Shown piece after piece: positions 35,259 to 44,758 of a DNA stretch of 64,000 nucleotides (position 1 is the first letter of the stretch; each line of letters opens with the position of its first letter). Below the pieces are notes generated by a model, which was not told the origin of the DNA, did no database searches, and saw only the letters and a program-made list of their open reading frames with translations. Location of the stretch: NCBI GenBank assembly GCA_965230515.1, contig OZ246007.1, positions 186,001-250,000 of the forward strand, read 5' to 3'. The position numbers and the translations under genes are program-made. This stretch comes from JAJFKB01 sp965230515. GTDB taxonomy: Bacteria; Pseudomonadota; Gammaproteobacteria; Pseudomonadales; IMCC2047.

Positions 35259-38200
35259 ATGGTATTACCTTCAGATGTGCAGGATTCGGACTCAGGGATG
35301 CTTTCCGGCAAAGGCAAGCGAGGCTTGCCAATTGCGCATAAGCTATCGCTACTGGTAGTTTTACTCGTTGTTTTTATTACCACTCTGGTAGCCTATTTTA
35401 CGATTCGTGAATTTCGCGGGCATATCGTAGAGGAGGAGTTGCGTTTGTTGAGCAGCAATAGCCACGCTGCAAGCCAGCAGATAGAGGCTTCCCTCAAATC
35501 ACTTTCAGATAGAACTTCTTACCTCGCCAATACACCCCCGGTGCCCGGCATACTGAGAGCCAGCGCTATGGCAGGTATCGACCCTCTGGACAAGTCGAGC
35601 ATAGAGCAATGGTATCGGAGATTAACCTCTCTGTCGGTCAGTATGCTCAGGGTAAACCGGTACACCCGCAGTATTACTCTTTATAGATATGACGGGTCTG
35701 GAGAAGTACTTGTTAATGTGTCACGTGATGGCGGAGAAATACACACCGGAAATGAATCCGCTGCGTTGGATGAAGCTAGCGAGCGATATTTTCAGAGTCT
35801 CAAGCAGGAACCTGCCGGAACTGTTATTTTTTCCGGTATCGAACATCTCGGTGGAGCGCTTGAAGACGGGGGAGGCTCGGTTCCGGCGATTCGGGCCTCC
35901 CTGGTGATTCGGGATCACACTAATCGGCCATTTGCACTGTTGTCTTTTCTCCAGGATATGAGTGCTGCATTCCAGAAAGCGGCTTCGGACTCCATTAGTG
36001 GACAGAATAACCGTTTTTATCTGGCCAACCAGCAGGGAGAGTATCTGTTTCATCCATTGCAACCGGATGATGAGCGTTCCTCAGAGCCATTAAGGCTGCA
36101 GGATGATTTTACCGGGTTAGCGGCTGATATTGATCGTATCGCGGAAAACGCGTTTGTACAGTTTTATGGGCATGCTGAACAGCAGGTGGCGTTGGGTTTA
36201 AGAGGGGTTCCCCTGAACAGTGATAACAGTCGTTATCTGATAGTGGCAATTCAACGCAATATGGAAAATGTGACTGCGTTAACCGAGAACGCTGTGTGGC
36301 AGGTGATTATGGCCGCGTCCGTAATTATGGCGCTGTCGCTTGTGCTGGGGCTTTGGTTTGCCAGATCCATTGCGCAGCCGCTCAGGCAGCTGTCAGAGGC
36401 GGCGGACAAGTTTGCGAATGGTGATCAGAGCCTGTTCCTTCCGAATAAGGTCACAGGAGAGATGGGGAGGCTTGTGAACAGCTTTAATACCATGTTGAAT
36501 CGAATTCGGGAAAACACAGTGCTAATGAAATCGGAGGTCAAATTCAGGCAGCAGGCCGAATTTCGAATGCAGCAGAATGTGCTTATGCTGGAGCAGTTTA
36601 ACGATATAACCGCTGACCATGAAGTGGCTTTTGAGGAAAAATGTCGGCAACTGCTGCGCCTGGGCATGCGCTCTCTGGATGTCTCAATGGGCATCATTGT
36701 TCAGCGTGAAAGTACCGGGCAGGTGGTAAACCGTTTTCATGTCGGCGATGGCATATCGAGCTACCCTTATGTGCTGGAGACTTGTGAGCGGATTGTTCAA
36801 ACGCGCCGGCCGATTGTGAGTAACGAAATCGGAGCGATTTCTGGGGAAATAATGGAAAGTTCAGGCCCAGCTGGTTCAGCTTCGAACGACGGATGTTTTG
36901 CCGGTGCCCCGATTATTTCATCCAAGAGTATTAAAGGTGTAGTTGCTTTTGCCGCGTTGCAGAGCAAGGACGAGCTTTTTGTAACGGATGCGACCTCTTT
37001 CCTGCAGCTTGTTTCAGAATGGCTGAGTGGCGAGCTGGAGCGGTTGGAGGGAGTAAGCGCGCTGGAAGAGACAGAATATCAGCAAAGAGTTATTCTGGAT
37101 AATATGTTTGATGGGCTGATTACCATCAATCCGGAGGGCACAATTGAGTCCTTTAACAAGATGGCTTGTTCCATGTTTGGTTACCAGCCTGAGGAGGTGG
37201 TCGGTCGAAATATCAAGATGCTTATGCCGGAACCCTACCATAGCGAACATGATGGTTACCTGAAAAACTATATGGGTGGCGGTGAAGCAAAAATTATTGG
37301 TCAAGGCCGTGAAGTGGTCGCGCAAAGAAAAGATGGCTCAGTTTTTCCGGTGGATCTGGCCGTAACTGAAGTCAAGATCGGTGACCTGCAACGATTTGTG
37401 GGTACTTTGCGGGATATCAGCGAACGCAAAGCACATGAGGAGAAACAGCGATTACAGGGGGCTGCGCTTGAATCAGCGGCGAATGCAATTGTGATTACAG
37501 ATGTTGAGGGTAAGATCGTTTGGGTTAATCAGGCGTTTACCAGGTTTACCGGTTATGAGAAAGAGAGGGTGTTGGGGGTCAATCCTAGAATTTTAAAATC
37601 CGGGAAACAGGATAGGACGTTCTACAAGTCGATGTGGGATTGCATTCTGTCGGGGCAGGTGTGGCATGGAGAGCTGTTAAACCGAAGAAAGGATGGCAGT
37701 GAATACCCTGAGGAGCAGACCATTACTCCGGTGGCAGACGAATCCGGAAAGATTACCCATTTTGTGGCGATAAAGCAGGATATTACCGAGCGTAAAAAGG
37801 TCGAAACCATGAAAAGCGAGTTTGTGTCGACTGTGAGTCACGAATTGCGCACACCATTGACTTCTATTCGTGGATCGCTCGGTCTGCTGATGGGCGGTGG
37901 AATGGGAGAACTATCCGCACAGGCGAAGTCGCTTGTTGAGATCGCCTGCAACAATTCCGAGCGGTTGGTACGGCTGATCAACGATATACTTGATATGGAG
38001 AAGATCGAATCCGGAAAAATGGCATTTAGTTTAAGGCCAATTGAACTGGGGCCGGTAATCCGGGAGGTGATTTCGGCTAATCAGGGATATGCAGAACAGT
38101 ATCAGGTAAAAATTGTTGAACAAAACAGTTATCCGGGTGTTCGCGTTCTGGCTGACCCGGACCGCCTGTCGCAAGTGATGACCAACCTGATCTCCAATGC

Positions 38201-39302
38201 TGCAAAATTTTCTCCGGAACAGAGCGAGATTACAGTGATTGTTTTACGTCAAGGTGAAGGCGTGCGAATCTCAGTGGTAGATCAGGGGCCAGGTATTCCC
38301 AAAGAGTTTCAACCACGTATATTTAGTAAATTTTCACAGGCGGATGCATCCAATACACGGCAAAAAGGTGGAACCGGGCTCGGCTTGAGTATCTCCAGGG
38401 CGATTATCGAAAAGCTTGGTGGAAGCATCTCCTTTGATACCGAATCTGACAAAGGAACCGAATTTCATGTGGATCTGCCTATCTGGAAAGTTACTGAACA
38501 GCTAATAACGAGTGATGACGGAAATCGTCCGCAAGTATTGATTTGTGAAGATGATCCCGATGTTGCGGTATTATTACAGATGATGATGGAAAAACAGGGT
38601 ATTGGTTCGGATGTCGCCTATTCGGCAGAGGAAGCCTGGCAACAGCTGGGGCAGCAAGAGTATTCGGCAATGACTCTGGATCTGATGCTGCCAGGTCAGG
38701 ACGGCCTGAGTTTTTTACATCAGCTAAGAGGGGAGGAGCGGACCCGTGATCTACCCATTATTGTTATTTCAGCGGTTGCTGATCGGGAGAAGGAGAATCT
38801 GGAGGGAGATGTCCTGGCCGTCGTGGACTGGATCGAGAAACCGATACCGGAAGAGAGGCTGGCAGAGTCAATAACACGGGCGCTGAAAACCGTGGAGTCA
38901 GAGCGGGCTTCGGTGTTGCATGTTGAAGATGATAAGGATATTGCGATCGTTGTCAGTACCATGACAAAAGATATTGCTGAAGTGACGCTGGCGGGCACGC
39001 TGGCAGAGGCAGAGGAGCAACTCAGTGAAAATGAATTTGATCTGGTGATTCTGGATGTCGGGTTACCCGATGGTTCGGGACTTAGTCTTGTGCCACAGTT
39101 AACGGATTGTGCACATCCTGTGCCGGTGATTATTTTTTCAGCACACGATCTGGATAAAGCAGTTACGGATGGCGTTTCCGCTGCTTTGGTCAAATCAAAA
39201 ACTAATAATCAGCAGATAATGGCCGTTATTAAAGAGATGATCGGCAAACAAATTAAAGATAAAAAGAAAATGGAGAAGGAGCACCCGTTATGCACAGACT
39301 GA
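35259..39302 (+). CDS. Hybrid sensor histidine kinase with two receiver domains
   Basis: This ~1347-residue membrane kinase has TM1 at ~27-49, a ~295-residue periplasmic sensor region, TM2 at ~346-368 and a HAMP linker. A GAF-like region follows (~450-600), then two PAS domains (a FixL-like one with GYQPEEVVGRNI, then one ending DITERK), and HisKA with phospho-His861 in SHELRTPL. The ATPase domain has N-box LISNAAKFS, DQGPGIP and GTGLGLS. Receiver 1 has phospho-Asp1141 (LDLMLP) and receiver 2 has Asp1266 (LDVGLP). The start is taken at ATG 35259, after GGGA; a GTG lies three bases before. It overlaps the following receiver gene. The ligand is unknown. Confidence 0.93.
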   Translation: MVLPSDVQDSDSGMLSGKGKRGLPIAHKLSLLVVLLVVFITTLVAYFTIREFRGHIVEEELRLLSSNSHAASQQIEASLKSLSDRTSYLANTPPVPGILRASAMAGIDPLDKSSIEQWYRRLTSLSVSMLRVNRYTRSITLYRYDGSGEVLVNVSRDGGEIHTGNESAALDEASERYFQSLKQEPAGTVIFSGIEHLGGALEDGGGSVPAIRASLVIRDHTNRPFALLSFLQDMSAAFQKAASDSISGQNNRFYLANQQGEYLFHPLQPDDERSSEPLRLQDDFTGLAADIDRIAENAFVQFYGHAEQQVALGLRGVPLNSDNSRYLIVAIQRNMENVTALTENAVWQVIMAASVIMALSLVLGLWFARSIAQPLRQLSEAADKFANGDQSLFLPNKVTGEMGRLVNSFNTMLNRIRENTVLMKSEVKFRQQAEFRMQQNVLMLEQFNDITADHEVAFEEKCRQLLRLGMRSLDVSMGIIVQRESTGQVVNRFHVGDGISSYPYVLETCERIVQTRRPIVSNEIGAISGEIMESSGPAGSASNDGCFAGAPIISSKSIKGVVAFAALQSKDELFVTDATSFLQLVSEWLSGELERLEGVSALEETEYQQRVILDNMFDGLITINPEGTIESFNKMACSMFGYQPEEVVGRNIKMLMPEPYHSEHDGYLKNYMGGGEAKIIGQGREVVAQRKDGSVFPVDLAVTEVKIGDLQRFVGTLRDISERKAHEEKQRLQGAALESAANAIVITDVEGKIVWVNQAFTRFTGYEKERVLGVNPRILKSGKQDRTFYKSMWDCILSGQVWHGELLNRRKDGSEYPEEQTITPVADESGKITHFVAIKQDITERKKVETMKSEFVSTVSHELRTPLTSIRGSLGLLMGGGMGELSAQAKSLVEIACNNSERLVRLINDILDMEKIESGKMAFSLRPIELGPVIREVISANQGYAEQYQVKIVEQNSYPGVRVLADPDRLSQVMTNLISNAAKFSPEQSEITVIVLRQGEGVRISVVDQGPGIPKEFQPRIFSKFSQADASNTRQKGGTGLGLSISRAIIEKLGGSISFDTESDKGTEFHVDLPIWKVTEQLITSDDGNRPQVLICEDDPDVAVLLQMMMEKQGIGSDVAYSAEEAWQQLGQQEYSAMTLDLMLPGQDGLSFLHQLRGEERTRDLPIIVISAVADREKENLEGDVLAVVDWIEKPIPEERLAESITRALKTVESERASVLHVEDDKDIAIVVSTMTKDIAEVTLAGTLAEAEEQLSENEFDLVILDVGLPDGSGLSLVPQLTDCAHPVPVIIFSAHDLDKAVTDGVSAALVKSKTNNQQIMAVIKEMIGKQIKDKKKMEKEHPLCTD

Positions 39303-39676
39303 ATCACATTATGCTGGTCGAGGATGAACCGGATATTCAGACGGTTGCCCGATTGGCGCTGGAAACGGTTGGAGGTTTTCAGGTGTCGGTGTGTGGAAAC
39401 GGTGCTCAGGCGCTTGAGGAGGTAGTGAAAGGGCAGCCGGATCTTATCTTGCTGGATGTCATGATGCCGGGTATGGATGGCCCGACCACCCTGCAGGCGT
39501 TGCGAGAGATGCCCGAAGCGAAAAAGACACCGGTTATTTTTATGACCGCAAAAGTGCAAAAGAGTGAGATTGAAGAGTACCAGGAAAGAGGGGCGATTGG
39601 CGTCATTGCCAAGCCCTTTGATCCGATGAAGCTTGCGGACCAGGTCCGCGAAATCTGGAGTAATCAAAATGTCTGA
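39290..39676 (+). CDS. Single-domain response regulator (CheY-like receiver)
   Basis: This 128-residue stand-alone receiver has an acidic pocket VEDEPD at the start, phospho-Asp56 in LLDVMMPGMDG, Thr in FMTAK and Lys in AKPFDP. It has no output domain, so it would act as a phosphate shuttle or sink, or through protein contact. It overlaps the kinase gene by 13 bases and the next gene by 8, and an AAGGAG lies before its ATG. The tight packing makes one operon and suggests it links the kinase to the Hpt protein. Confidence 0.92.
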   Translation: MHRLNHIMLVEDEPDIQTVARLALETVGGFQVSVCGNGAQALEEVVKGQPDLILLDVMMPGMDGPTTLQALREMPEAKKTPVIFMTAKVQKSEIEEYQERGAIGVIAKPFDPMKLADQVREIWSNQNV

Positions 39677-41342
39677 TCCCTACCAGGAACTGGAACGCCA
39701 GCTGGTTGAAGTGCGAGCGGGTTATGCAGAACATTTGCCATCGCGTGTGCAACATTTATGTCAGCAATGGCAGCGGCTCAAAAGTGTCTCAGGTCAATCG
39801 GAAGCAAAAGAGGCGGTGATTCGGGAAGCGCATAATCTGGCGGGAACCGGAGAGAGTTTTGGTTTTTCCAGGGTTTCAAAGGTTTCGCACAAACTGGAAC
39901 AGGTGTTACACCTCTACTGGCATGAAGAGGACGAGCAACAGCTCGATGTGGCAAACGGCCTGTTTTTGCAGTTGCAGCACTACAGCAGTCAGGAGCCGGA
40001 TCTGGAATCCCTGGCCGCACCAGTCATCAATCCCAAATCCGCCGGGAAAAACTGGACAGCGGATGAAACGCATCGGGTACTCCTGATAGAGGATAACAAA
40101 GATTTTTGCCAGGAGTTATCGCTGCATCTGGAGTATTTTGGTTATGAGATTGAGGTGCTGGACTCTCCAGAGGGGCTGATCGATAGAGTCAATTCGATAA
40201 ACCCGGCGGCCATTATTATGGATATTATGTTTCCCTCCGGCAAAAACGCTGGTTTGGAGGCGGTCAGTCAATTGAAGATGGGCATGCAGGCGGTACCTCC
40301 GGTGATTTTTCTCTCTGAACGGGATGACCTGGAAGCGAGACTGGAGGCAGTGCGGGCCGGCGGCTCGGCCTATTATCAGAAACCGGTTGACCTGAACCAC
40401 CTTGCAGAAACCCTTGATCGGGTTACCACCCCGGCAGAGGAATTACCCTACCGGATCATGATCATTGATGATGATCTGAGTTCGGCGGAGCAGACGGCGC
40501 TGGTGTTAAAACGAGCGGGCATGCAGGCAACCTTTGTCACTAATCCTATGGAGATTGTGTTGCCGCTGTCCGAGTTTCGACCGGAGCTGATCCTGATGGA
40601 CCTGCATATGCCGCAATGCAGTGGAATTGAACTGGCAGCAGTGATTCGGCAGCAGCCAGCGCATCTGGGTATGCCGATTGTATTTCTGTCCGCCGATTCG
40701 AATGTAGAGAACCATCTCGAGGCATTACGCCAGGGAGGGGATGATTTCCTGATCAAACCGATCAAGCCGGCGCATCTGGTCACAGCGGTCTACGCGCGGG
40801 CTAGAAGAGCACGACTGCTTCGAGCGGCCATGGTGAAGGACAGCCTGACCGGATTGTTGAATCACTCCAATATCGGTGAGCAGCTGGGCCGCGATATCGC
40901 CCGTTCGAAACGAAGTGGCAACCCGATCTGTTATGCACTGCTGGATCTCGATAACTTTAAACAGGTCAATGACACTTACGGGCACGCGGTAGGTGACCAG
41001 GTGCTGGTTGCGTTCAGTCGTTTATTAAAAAAGCGTTTTAGAAATACCGATACCCTGGGGCGTTATGGCGGAGAGGAATTTGCCATCATTATGCCGGATA
41101 CCGATATCGAGCAGGCGGAGAGTATCCTTAACGATGTGCGAGAAAAATTTGCGCGCATCGCCCATAACTGTGAAGAGGGCACCTTCCGGTTGACCTTCAG
41201 TGCGGGTATTTCATCGTTTCCGGCCTGTGACTCCGCCGGTATGCTAGCCAAAGCGGCTGATGAAGCGCTTTACTGGGCCAAAGAGGTCGGTCGGAATCAG
41301 GTGAGAAGGGCAGAAGTCTGTAACCGGGAAGATAAGGGTTAG
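39669..41342 (+). CDS. Hpt-REC-REC-GGDEF diguanylate cyclase
   Basis: This 557-residue soluble protein has an N-terminal Hpt domain with phospho-His55 in EAHNLAGTGESFGF. Receiver 1 carries Asp185 (IMDIMFP) and receiver 2 Asp311 (LMDLHMP). The diguanylate cyclase domain has GGEEF at residues 467-471 and an RxxD inhibitory site (RNTD) five residues before. All phosphorylation and catalytic residues appear intact, so it should make c-di-GMP under phosphorelay control. The ATG at 39669 overlaps the stop of the receiver gene. An earlier in-frame start at 39633 lies inside that gene and lacks support. Confidence 0.93.
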   Translation: MSDPYQELERQLVEVRAGYAEHLPSRVQHLCQQWQRLKSVSGQSEAKEAVIREAHNLAGTGESFGFSRVSKVSHKLEQVLHLYWHEEDEQQLDVANGLFLQLQHYSSQEPDLESLAAPVINPKSAGKNWTADETHRVLLIEDNKDFCQELSLHLEYFGYEIEVLDSPEGLIDRVNSINPAAIIMDIMFPSGKNAGLEAVSQLKMGMQAVPPVIFLSERDDLEARLEAVRAGGSAYYQKPVDLNHLAETLDRVTTPAEELPYRIMIIDDDLSSAEQTALVLKRAGMQATFVTNPMEIVLPLSEFRPELILMDLHMPQCSGIELAAVIRQQPAHLGMPIVFLSADSNVENHLEALRQGGDDFLIKPIKPAHLVTAVYARARRARLLRAAMVKDSLTGLLNHSNIGEQLGRDIARSKRSGNPICYALLDLDNFKQVNDTYGHAVGDQVLVAFSRLLKKRFRNTDTLGRYGGEEFAIIMPDTDIEQAESILNDVREKFARIAHNCEEGTFRLTFSAGISSFPACDSAGMLAKAADEALYWAKEVGRNQVRRAEVCNREDKG

Positions 41343-41452
41343 TCGAAACAGCTATTCAGCACCTTCCTGACGATACAGAAATCTGGTCGCCTATCTTTTT
41401 TATGCCCTCATTGGAAATTGCACAAGATTATTGCTCAGTTCCGTAAATACCC

Positions 41453-41481
41453 TTGAATCCGAAGCATCAATCAGGGACAAT
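41453..41481 (+). promoter_or_regulatory. Promoter of the SRP RNA
   Basis: TTGAAT (41453-41458) and GACAAT (41476-41481) 17 bases apart, followed by a GC-rich discriminator ACGCGCCGC. The RNA would start ~7-15 bases later. Confidence 0.65.
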
Positions 41482-41495
41482 ACGCGCCGCGTTAT

Positions 41496-41607
41496 GGTAA
41501 CTCTCGCTGGTTCCCCCGCAATGAAACATTGTGAACTCCGCCAGGCCCGGAAGGGAGCAACGGTAACAGTGTGCTCATGTGCCGGGGTGTAGCTGGTGGG
41601 AGTTGCC
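41496..41607 (+). ncRNA. ffs: 4.5S signal recognition particle RNA
   Basis: The conserved SRP helix 8 core CCAGGCCCGGAAGGGAGCA and the matching ACGGTAACAGTG with GCCGGGGTGTAGCTGG are present. The two ends (GGTAACTCTC and GGGAGTTGCC) pair to close a long hairpin of ~112 bases. It is the small bacterial form without an Alu domain. It binds Ffh and targets membrane proteins. The exact ends are inferred from pairing. Placement just before dnaX is shared with several gammaproteobacteria. Confidence 0.93.
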
Positions 41608-41798
41608 TCCATTTTCTTCCCGAAAGTCATCGTCATTCAATACATCGGACTGCGAATAACTCGTTGAAGCCGCCAAACCAAGCAGCAATGCAATTTGCTC
41701 TTTAAAGAAATGAACATTTTTCTGGTGAACTGTGCTGCGAGAAGATAGCATATGACACCTCTTGATTATCAATGAATAATGGGGATTTTTCGAACATC

Positions 41799-43616
41799 AT
41801 GGAGCATCAGGTTCTTGCACGAAAATGGCGTCCTCGCACTTTTGAACAGATGGTGGGGCAAGAACATGTATTAAAAGCGCTGGTTAATGCGCTGGACAAT
41901 GATCGACTGCACCATGCATATCTGTTTACCGGAACTCGGGGTGTTGGTAAAACCACCATCGCCAGGATATTGGCCAAGTGCCTGAACTGTGAAGCCGGTG
42001 TTACCTCTGTTCCCTGTAATACCTGCTCAACCTGCACAGAGATCAATGAAGGGCGATGCGTTGATCTGATTGAGGTCGATGCCGCATCAAAAACCAAGGT
42101 TGAAGATACCAGGGAGCTTCTGGACAATGTTCAGTATGCGCCGACCCGGTGTCGTTACAAGGTTTATCTGATCGACGAAGTCCATATGCTTTCCGGGCAT
42201 AGCTTTAACGCGTTGTTGAAAACGCTGGAAGAACCTCCACCGCATATCAAGTTTTTACTGGCTACCACCGATCCCCAAAAATTGCCGGTAACAGTGCTTT
42301 CTCGCTGTTTGCAGTTTAATCTGAAGAATTTGCCACCTGAGCCTATTGTTGAACATCTGAAGCTGGTGTTGAGTGAAGAAAACGTTACTTTTGAGGAGCC
42401 TGCGCTGTGGCAGCTTGGCCGCGCTGCCGATGGCAGTATGAGAGATGCGTTAAGCCTTGCAGATCAGGCGATTGCATATGGCGAAAATACCGTCAAAGAG
42501 ATTGATGTTGGTGCAATGCTGGGTAGCATGGACCGTAAACGACTTTATCATCTCCTCACTGCATTGTTGGAAGGGAATGCCTCAGGATTGTTGGCCCAGG
42601 TGGCGGAGATAGCCAATTATTCGCCGGATTACGTTGCTGCCCTGGATGAGCTGATTTCACTATTACACCGTATTGCAGTAGCACAAGCTGTACCCGATAT
42701 GGCGGATAACAGTTTTGGTGATCTGGATCGTATTCAAATGTATGCTGCCGACATGAATGCAGAGATGCTCCAGCTTTATTACCAGATCGCATTGATTGGC
42801 CGTCGTGATTTGCCTTTAAATCCCGACCTCAGAGCTGGTTTTGAGATGGTGCTGTTACGCATGCTGGCGTTTACCTTTGATCCGGATGGGTCGACCGTAG
42901 AACCTAAAAAAAAAGTAACTGATAATTCCCCGGATAATCCGCAGCGCCCGGTAGCCCCTGAACCGGGTACCAACGCGCAGATTAGCGCTTCCGTTTCCAA
43001 TACCAGCTCGTCCGGTCGTGAAAATGGCCCTTTGGGTGCATTAAGGGCAGTGGCTGCAAGGGAAGAGCAACGGCCAAAGCTTGACCTGGTGGTTAATAAT
43101 GAGCGAGCGGCTGCACTCGCCGAACAGCCATTGGAACTGGTTCAGGAGCAGGAGGAGACCCACGAGGTCAAGCCAGAAGAGATTTCGAAACCGGCGGAGG
43201 TGATCGAAAACAGTGTCGGGCTGGAGCAACTGAATAGTAACAGAGAATGGATTCAGGCTGTCATGCAAATACCGCTGCGGGGAATGACAAAAAATATTTT
43301 GATGCAGTGCGTGTTCGTAGCATTCCGGGACAAACAGATTCGACTGGCTATTGATCCACAATATATTGAGCTGGTCAACGATGCTCATAAACAACGCATT
43401 GTTGACGCACTGATTCAGTATTTTTCGACGACCTTGACGGTTCAAATTGATGCCGGAACGATAACTCAGGAAACGGCGATGGCCTACCAGCAACGGAAAA
43501 AGGAGGAGCGACAGGCTCTGGCTCGCCAATCACTTGAGCAAGACCCACTGGTGCAACAGATTGTTGAACGATTTGATGCTCAAATAAATGTGGATTCTAT
43601 TGAGCCAAAAGACTGA
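41799..43616 (+). CDS. dnaX: DNA polymerase III tau subunit (tau/gamma)
   Basis: This clamp-loader ATPase of 605 residues starts from the ATG that gives the conserved MEHQVLARKWRP; an in-frame ATG at 41772 adds nine residues. Walker A is GTRGVGKTT, the zinc module has CNTCSTC, Walker B is VYLIDEVHML, and the Arg finger motif is LSRC. Domains I-III end around residue 365. A run of nine A lies at codons 370-372, after which either slipped frame stops at once. The C-terminal part (~430-605) would bind DnaB and the polymerase alpha subunit. It is followed by ybaB and recR. Confidence 0.96.
   Translation: MEHQVLARKWRPRTFEQMVGQEHVLKALVNALDNDRLHHAYLFTGTRGVGKTTIARILAKCLNCEAGVTSVPCNTCSTCTEINEGRCVDLIEVDAASKTKVEDTRELLDNVQYAPTRCRYKVYLIDEVHMLSGHSFNALLKTLEEPPPHIKFLLATTDPQKLPVTVLSRCLQFNLKNLPPEPIVEHLKLVLSEENVTFEEPALWQLGRAADGSMRDALSLADQAIAYGENTVKEIDVGAMLGSMDRKRLYHLLTALLEGNASGLLAQVAEIANYSPDYVAALDELISLLHRIAVAQAVPDMADNSFGDLDRIQMYAADMNAEMLQLYYQIALIGRRDLPLNPDLRAGFEMVLLRMLAFTFDPDGSTVEPKKKVTDNSPDNPQRPVAPEPGTNAQISASVSNTSSSGRENGPLGALRAVAAREEQRPKLDLVVNNERAAALAEQPLELVQEQEETHEVKPEEISKPAEVIENSVGLEQLNSNREWIQAVMQIPLRGMTKNILMQCVFVAFRDKQIRLAIDPQYIELVNDAHKQRIVDALIQYFSTTLTVQIDAGTITQETAMAYQQRKKEERQALARQSLEQDPLVQQIVERFDAQINVDSIEPKD
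42906..42914 (+). other. Nine-A slippery run in dnaX
   Basis: Nine consecutive A encode Lys-Lys-Lys in frame. Slipping -1 (or adding one A to the mRNA) gives AGT AAC TGA; slipping +1 (or losing one A) gives TAA. Both end the product ~372-374 residues after 41799, at the end of the clamp-loader core, which would be a gamma-like short form. The nearest hairpin (CCCGGT/ACCGGG, 42947-42967) is ~32 bases downstream. Confidence 0.6.
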
Positions 43617-43793
43617 ACCATGACTTGTTTGGAGCGTCGTAAGCATTTATGGTAGGAAACTGGTAAGTCGCCCTGATCAAGTTTGCCAACTGTCGGGTAA
43701 GTGTTGAAGCCTTAAGATAGTGCTGATCATCAGGTGACGAGGGAACACATGGGATGTTCCGAATGATAGTTTGATATTTTGGAGGTTTGACGA

Positions 43794-44117
43794 ATGAAAG
43801 CAGATTTAGGTGAGCTGATGAAACAGGCTCAGCAGATGCAGGAAAAAATGCAACAGGCGCAACAGGATCTTGCCCAGGCAGAGGTGGTTGGAGAGTCAGG
43901 CGCAGGCATGGTGAAAGTGACTATGAATGGCCGCCATGATGTGAAACGGGTGGCGATTGATCCTGATCTTTTAAACGAAGATAAAGAGATGCTTGAAGAT
44001 TTGCTGGCAGCAGCAGTCAATGATGCGGTTCGCAAGGTCGAACAGAAAAATAAGGATCAACTTTCCGGAATGGCGTCAGGTATGGGATTACCTGAGGGCT
44101 TCAAAATGCCGTTTTAG
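43794..44117 (+). CDS. ybaB: YbaB/EbfC nucleoid-associated protein
   Basis: This 107-residue DNA-binding protein begins with a Gln- and Met-rich helix (LMKQAQQMQEKMQQAQQDL) and ends with LPEGFKMPF, as in the family. It is a homodimer that binds DNA as tweezers. A strong GGAGG site sits before the ATG. The gap from dnaX (177 bases) holds no visible gene. The dnaX-ybaB-recR order is conserved in bacteria. Confidence 0.96.
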   Translation: MKADLGELMKQAQQMQEKMQQAQQDLAQAEVVGESGAGMVKVTMNGRHDVKRVAIDPDLLNEDKEMLEDLLAAAVNDAVRKVEQKNKDQLSGMASGMGLPEGFKMPF

Positions 44118-44137
44118 ACGGTTTTTAGTGCTACTGT

Positions 44138-44737
44138 ATGTCATTTAGTCCACTGGTCGACCAATTAATTGAGTCACTGAGGTGTCTCCCGGGTGTCGGC
44201 CCAAAATCAGCGCAGAGAATGGCTTTGCATCTGCTGGAAAACGATCGTAGCGGTGCACAAAAGGTGGCGCAAAGTATTGCGTCCGCCGTTGAGGAAGTTA
44301 AACACTGTGAGCGCTGTCGGATTCTGTCCGAGATGTCGGTGTGTGCGATATGTGGTGATCCGAGGCGTGATGCCACTATGCTCTGTGTGGTAGAGTCCCC
44401 GGCAGATGTTATCGCTATCGAACAGACTGCGCTGTTTAAGGGTTACTATTTTGTCTTGAAAGGTCACCTTTCTCCAATAGATGGGATAGGACCAAAGGAA
44501 ATTGGCATCGATTTACTTCTGACCAGATTGAGAGATTCGGAAGTCACAGAACTGATTATGGCGACTAATACCACCGTGGAAGGAGAGGCAACGGCATACT
44601 ACATTGCTCAACAACTTGAGAATACGCAAATTACTCTTAGCCGGCTTGCACAGGGCGTACCCCTGGGTGGTGAGCTTGAATATGTTGATGGTGGCACCTT
44701 GGCACACGCTTTTCAGGGCCGAAGACCGGTATCCTGA
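44138..44737 (+). CDS. recR: Recombination mediator RecR
   Basis: This 199-residue protein works with RecF and RecO to load RecA at gaps. It has the helix-hairpin-helix RCLPGVGPKSAQRMA, a zinc finger CERCRILSEMSVCAICGD, the Toprim domain beginning LCVVESPADVIAIEQ, and the C-terminal GVPLGGELEYVDGGTLAHA. It starts 20 bases after ybaB, so the two are co-transcribed. Confidence 0.97.
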   Translation: MSFSPLVDQLIESLRCLPGVGPKSAQRMALHLLENDRSGAQKVAQSIASAVEEVKHCERCRILSEMSVCAICGDPRRDATMLCVVESPADVIAIEQTALFKGYYFVLKGHLSPIDGIGPKEIGIDLLLTRLRDSEVTELIMATNTTVEGEATAYYIAQQLENTQITLSRLAQGVPLGGELEYVDGGTLAHAFQGRRPVS

Positions 44738-44758
44738 CAGAATGGGGAATTTTTAAGT

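Noticed and set aside
41575..41772. Minus-strand frame with a hydrophobic stretch between ffs and dnaX
   Set aside because: It overlaps the SRP RNA at its 3' end and has no ribosome-binding site; the hydrophobic run is short and unconvincing.
42906..42967. E. coli-style programmed -1 ribosomal frameshift in dnaX
   Set aside because: The stem-loop is ~32 bases from the slip site rather than 5-8, so this mechanism is less likely than polymerase slippage; kept as a slippage site of undecided type.
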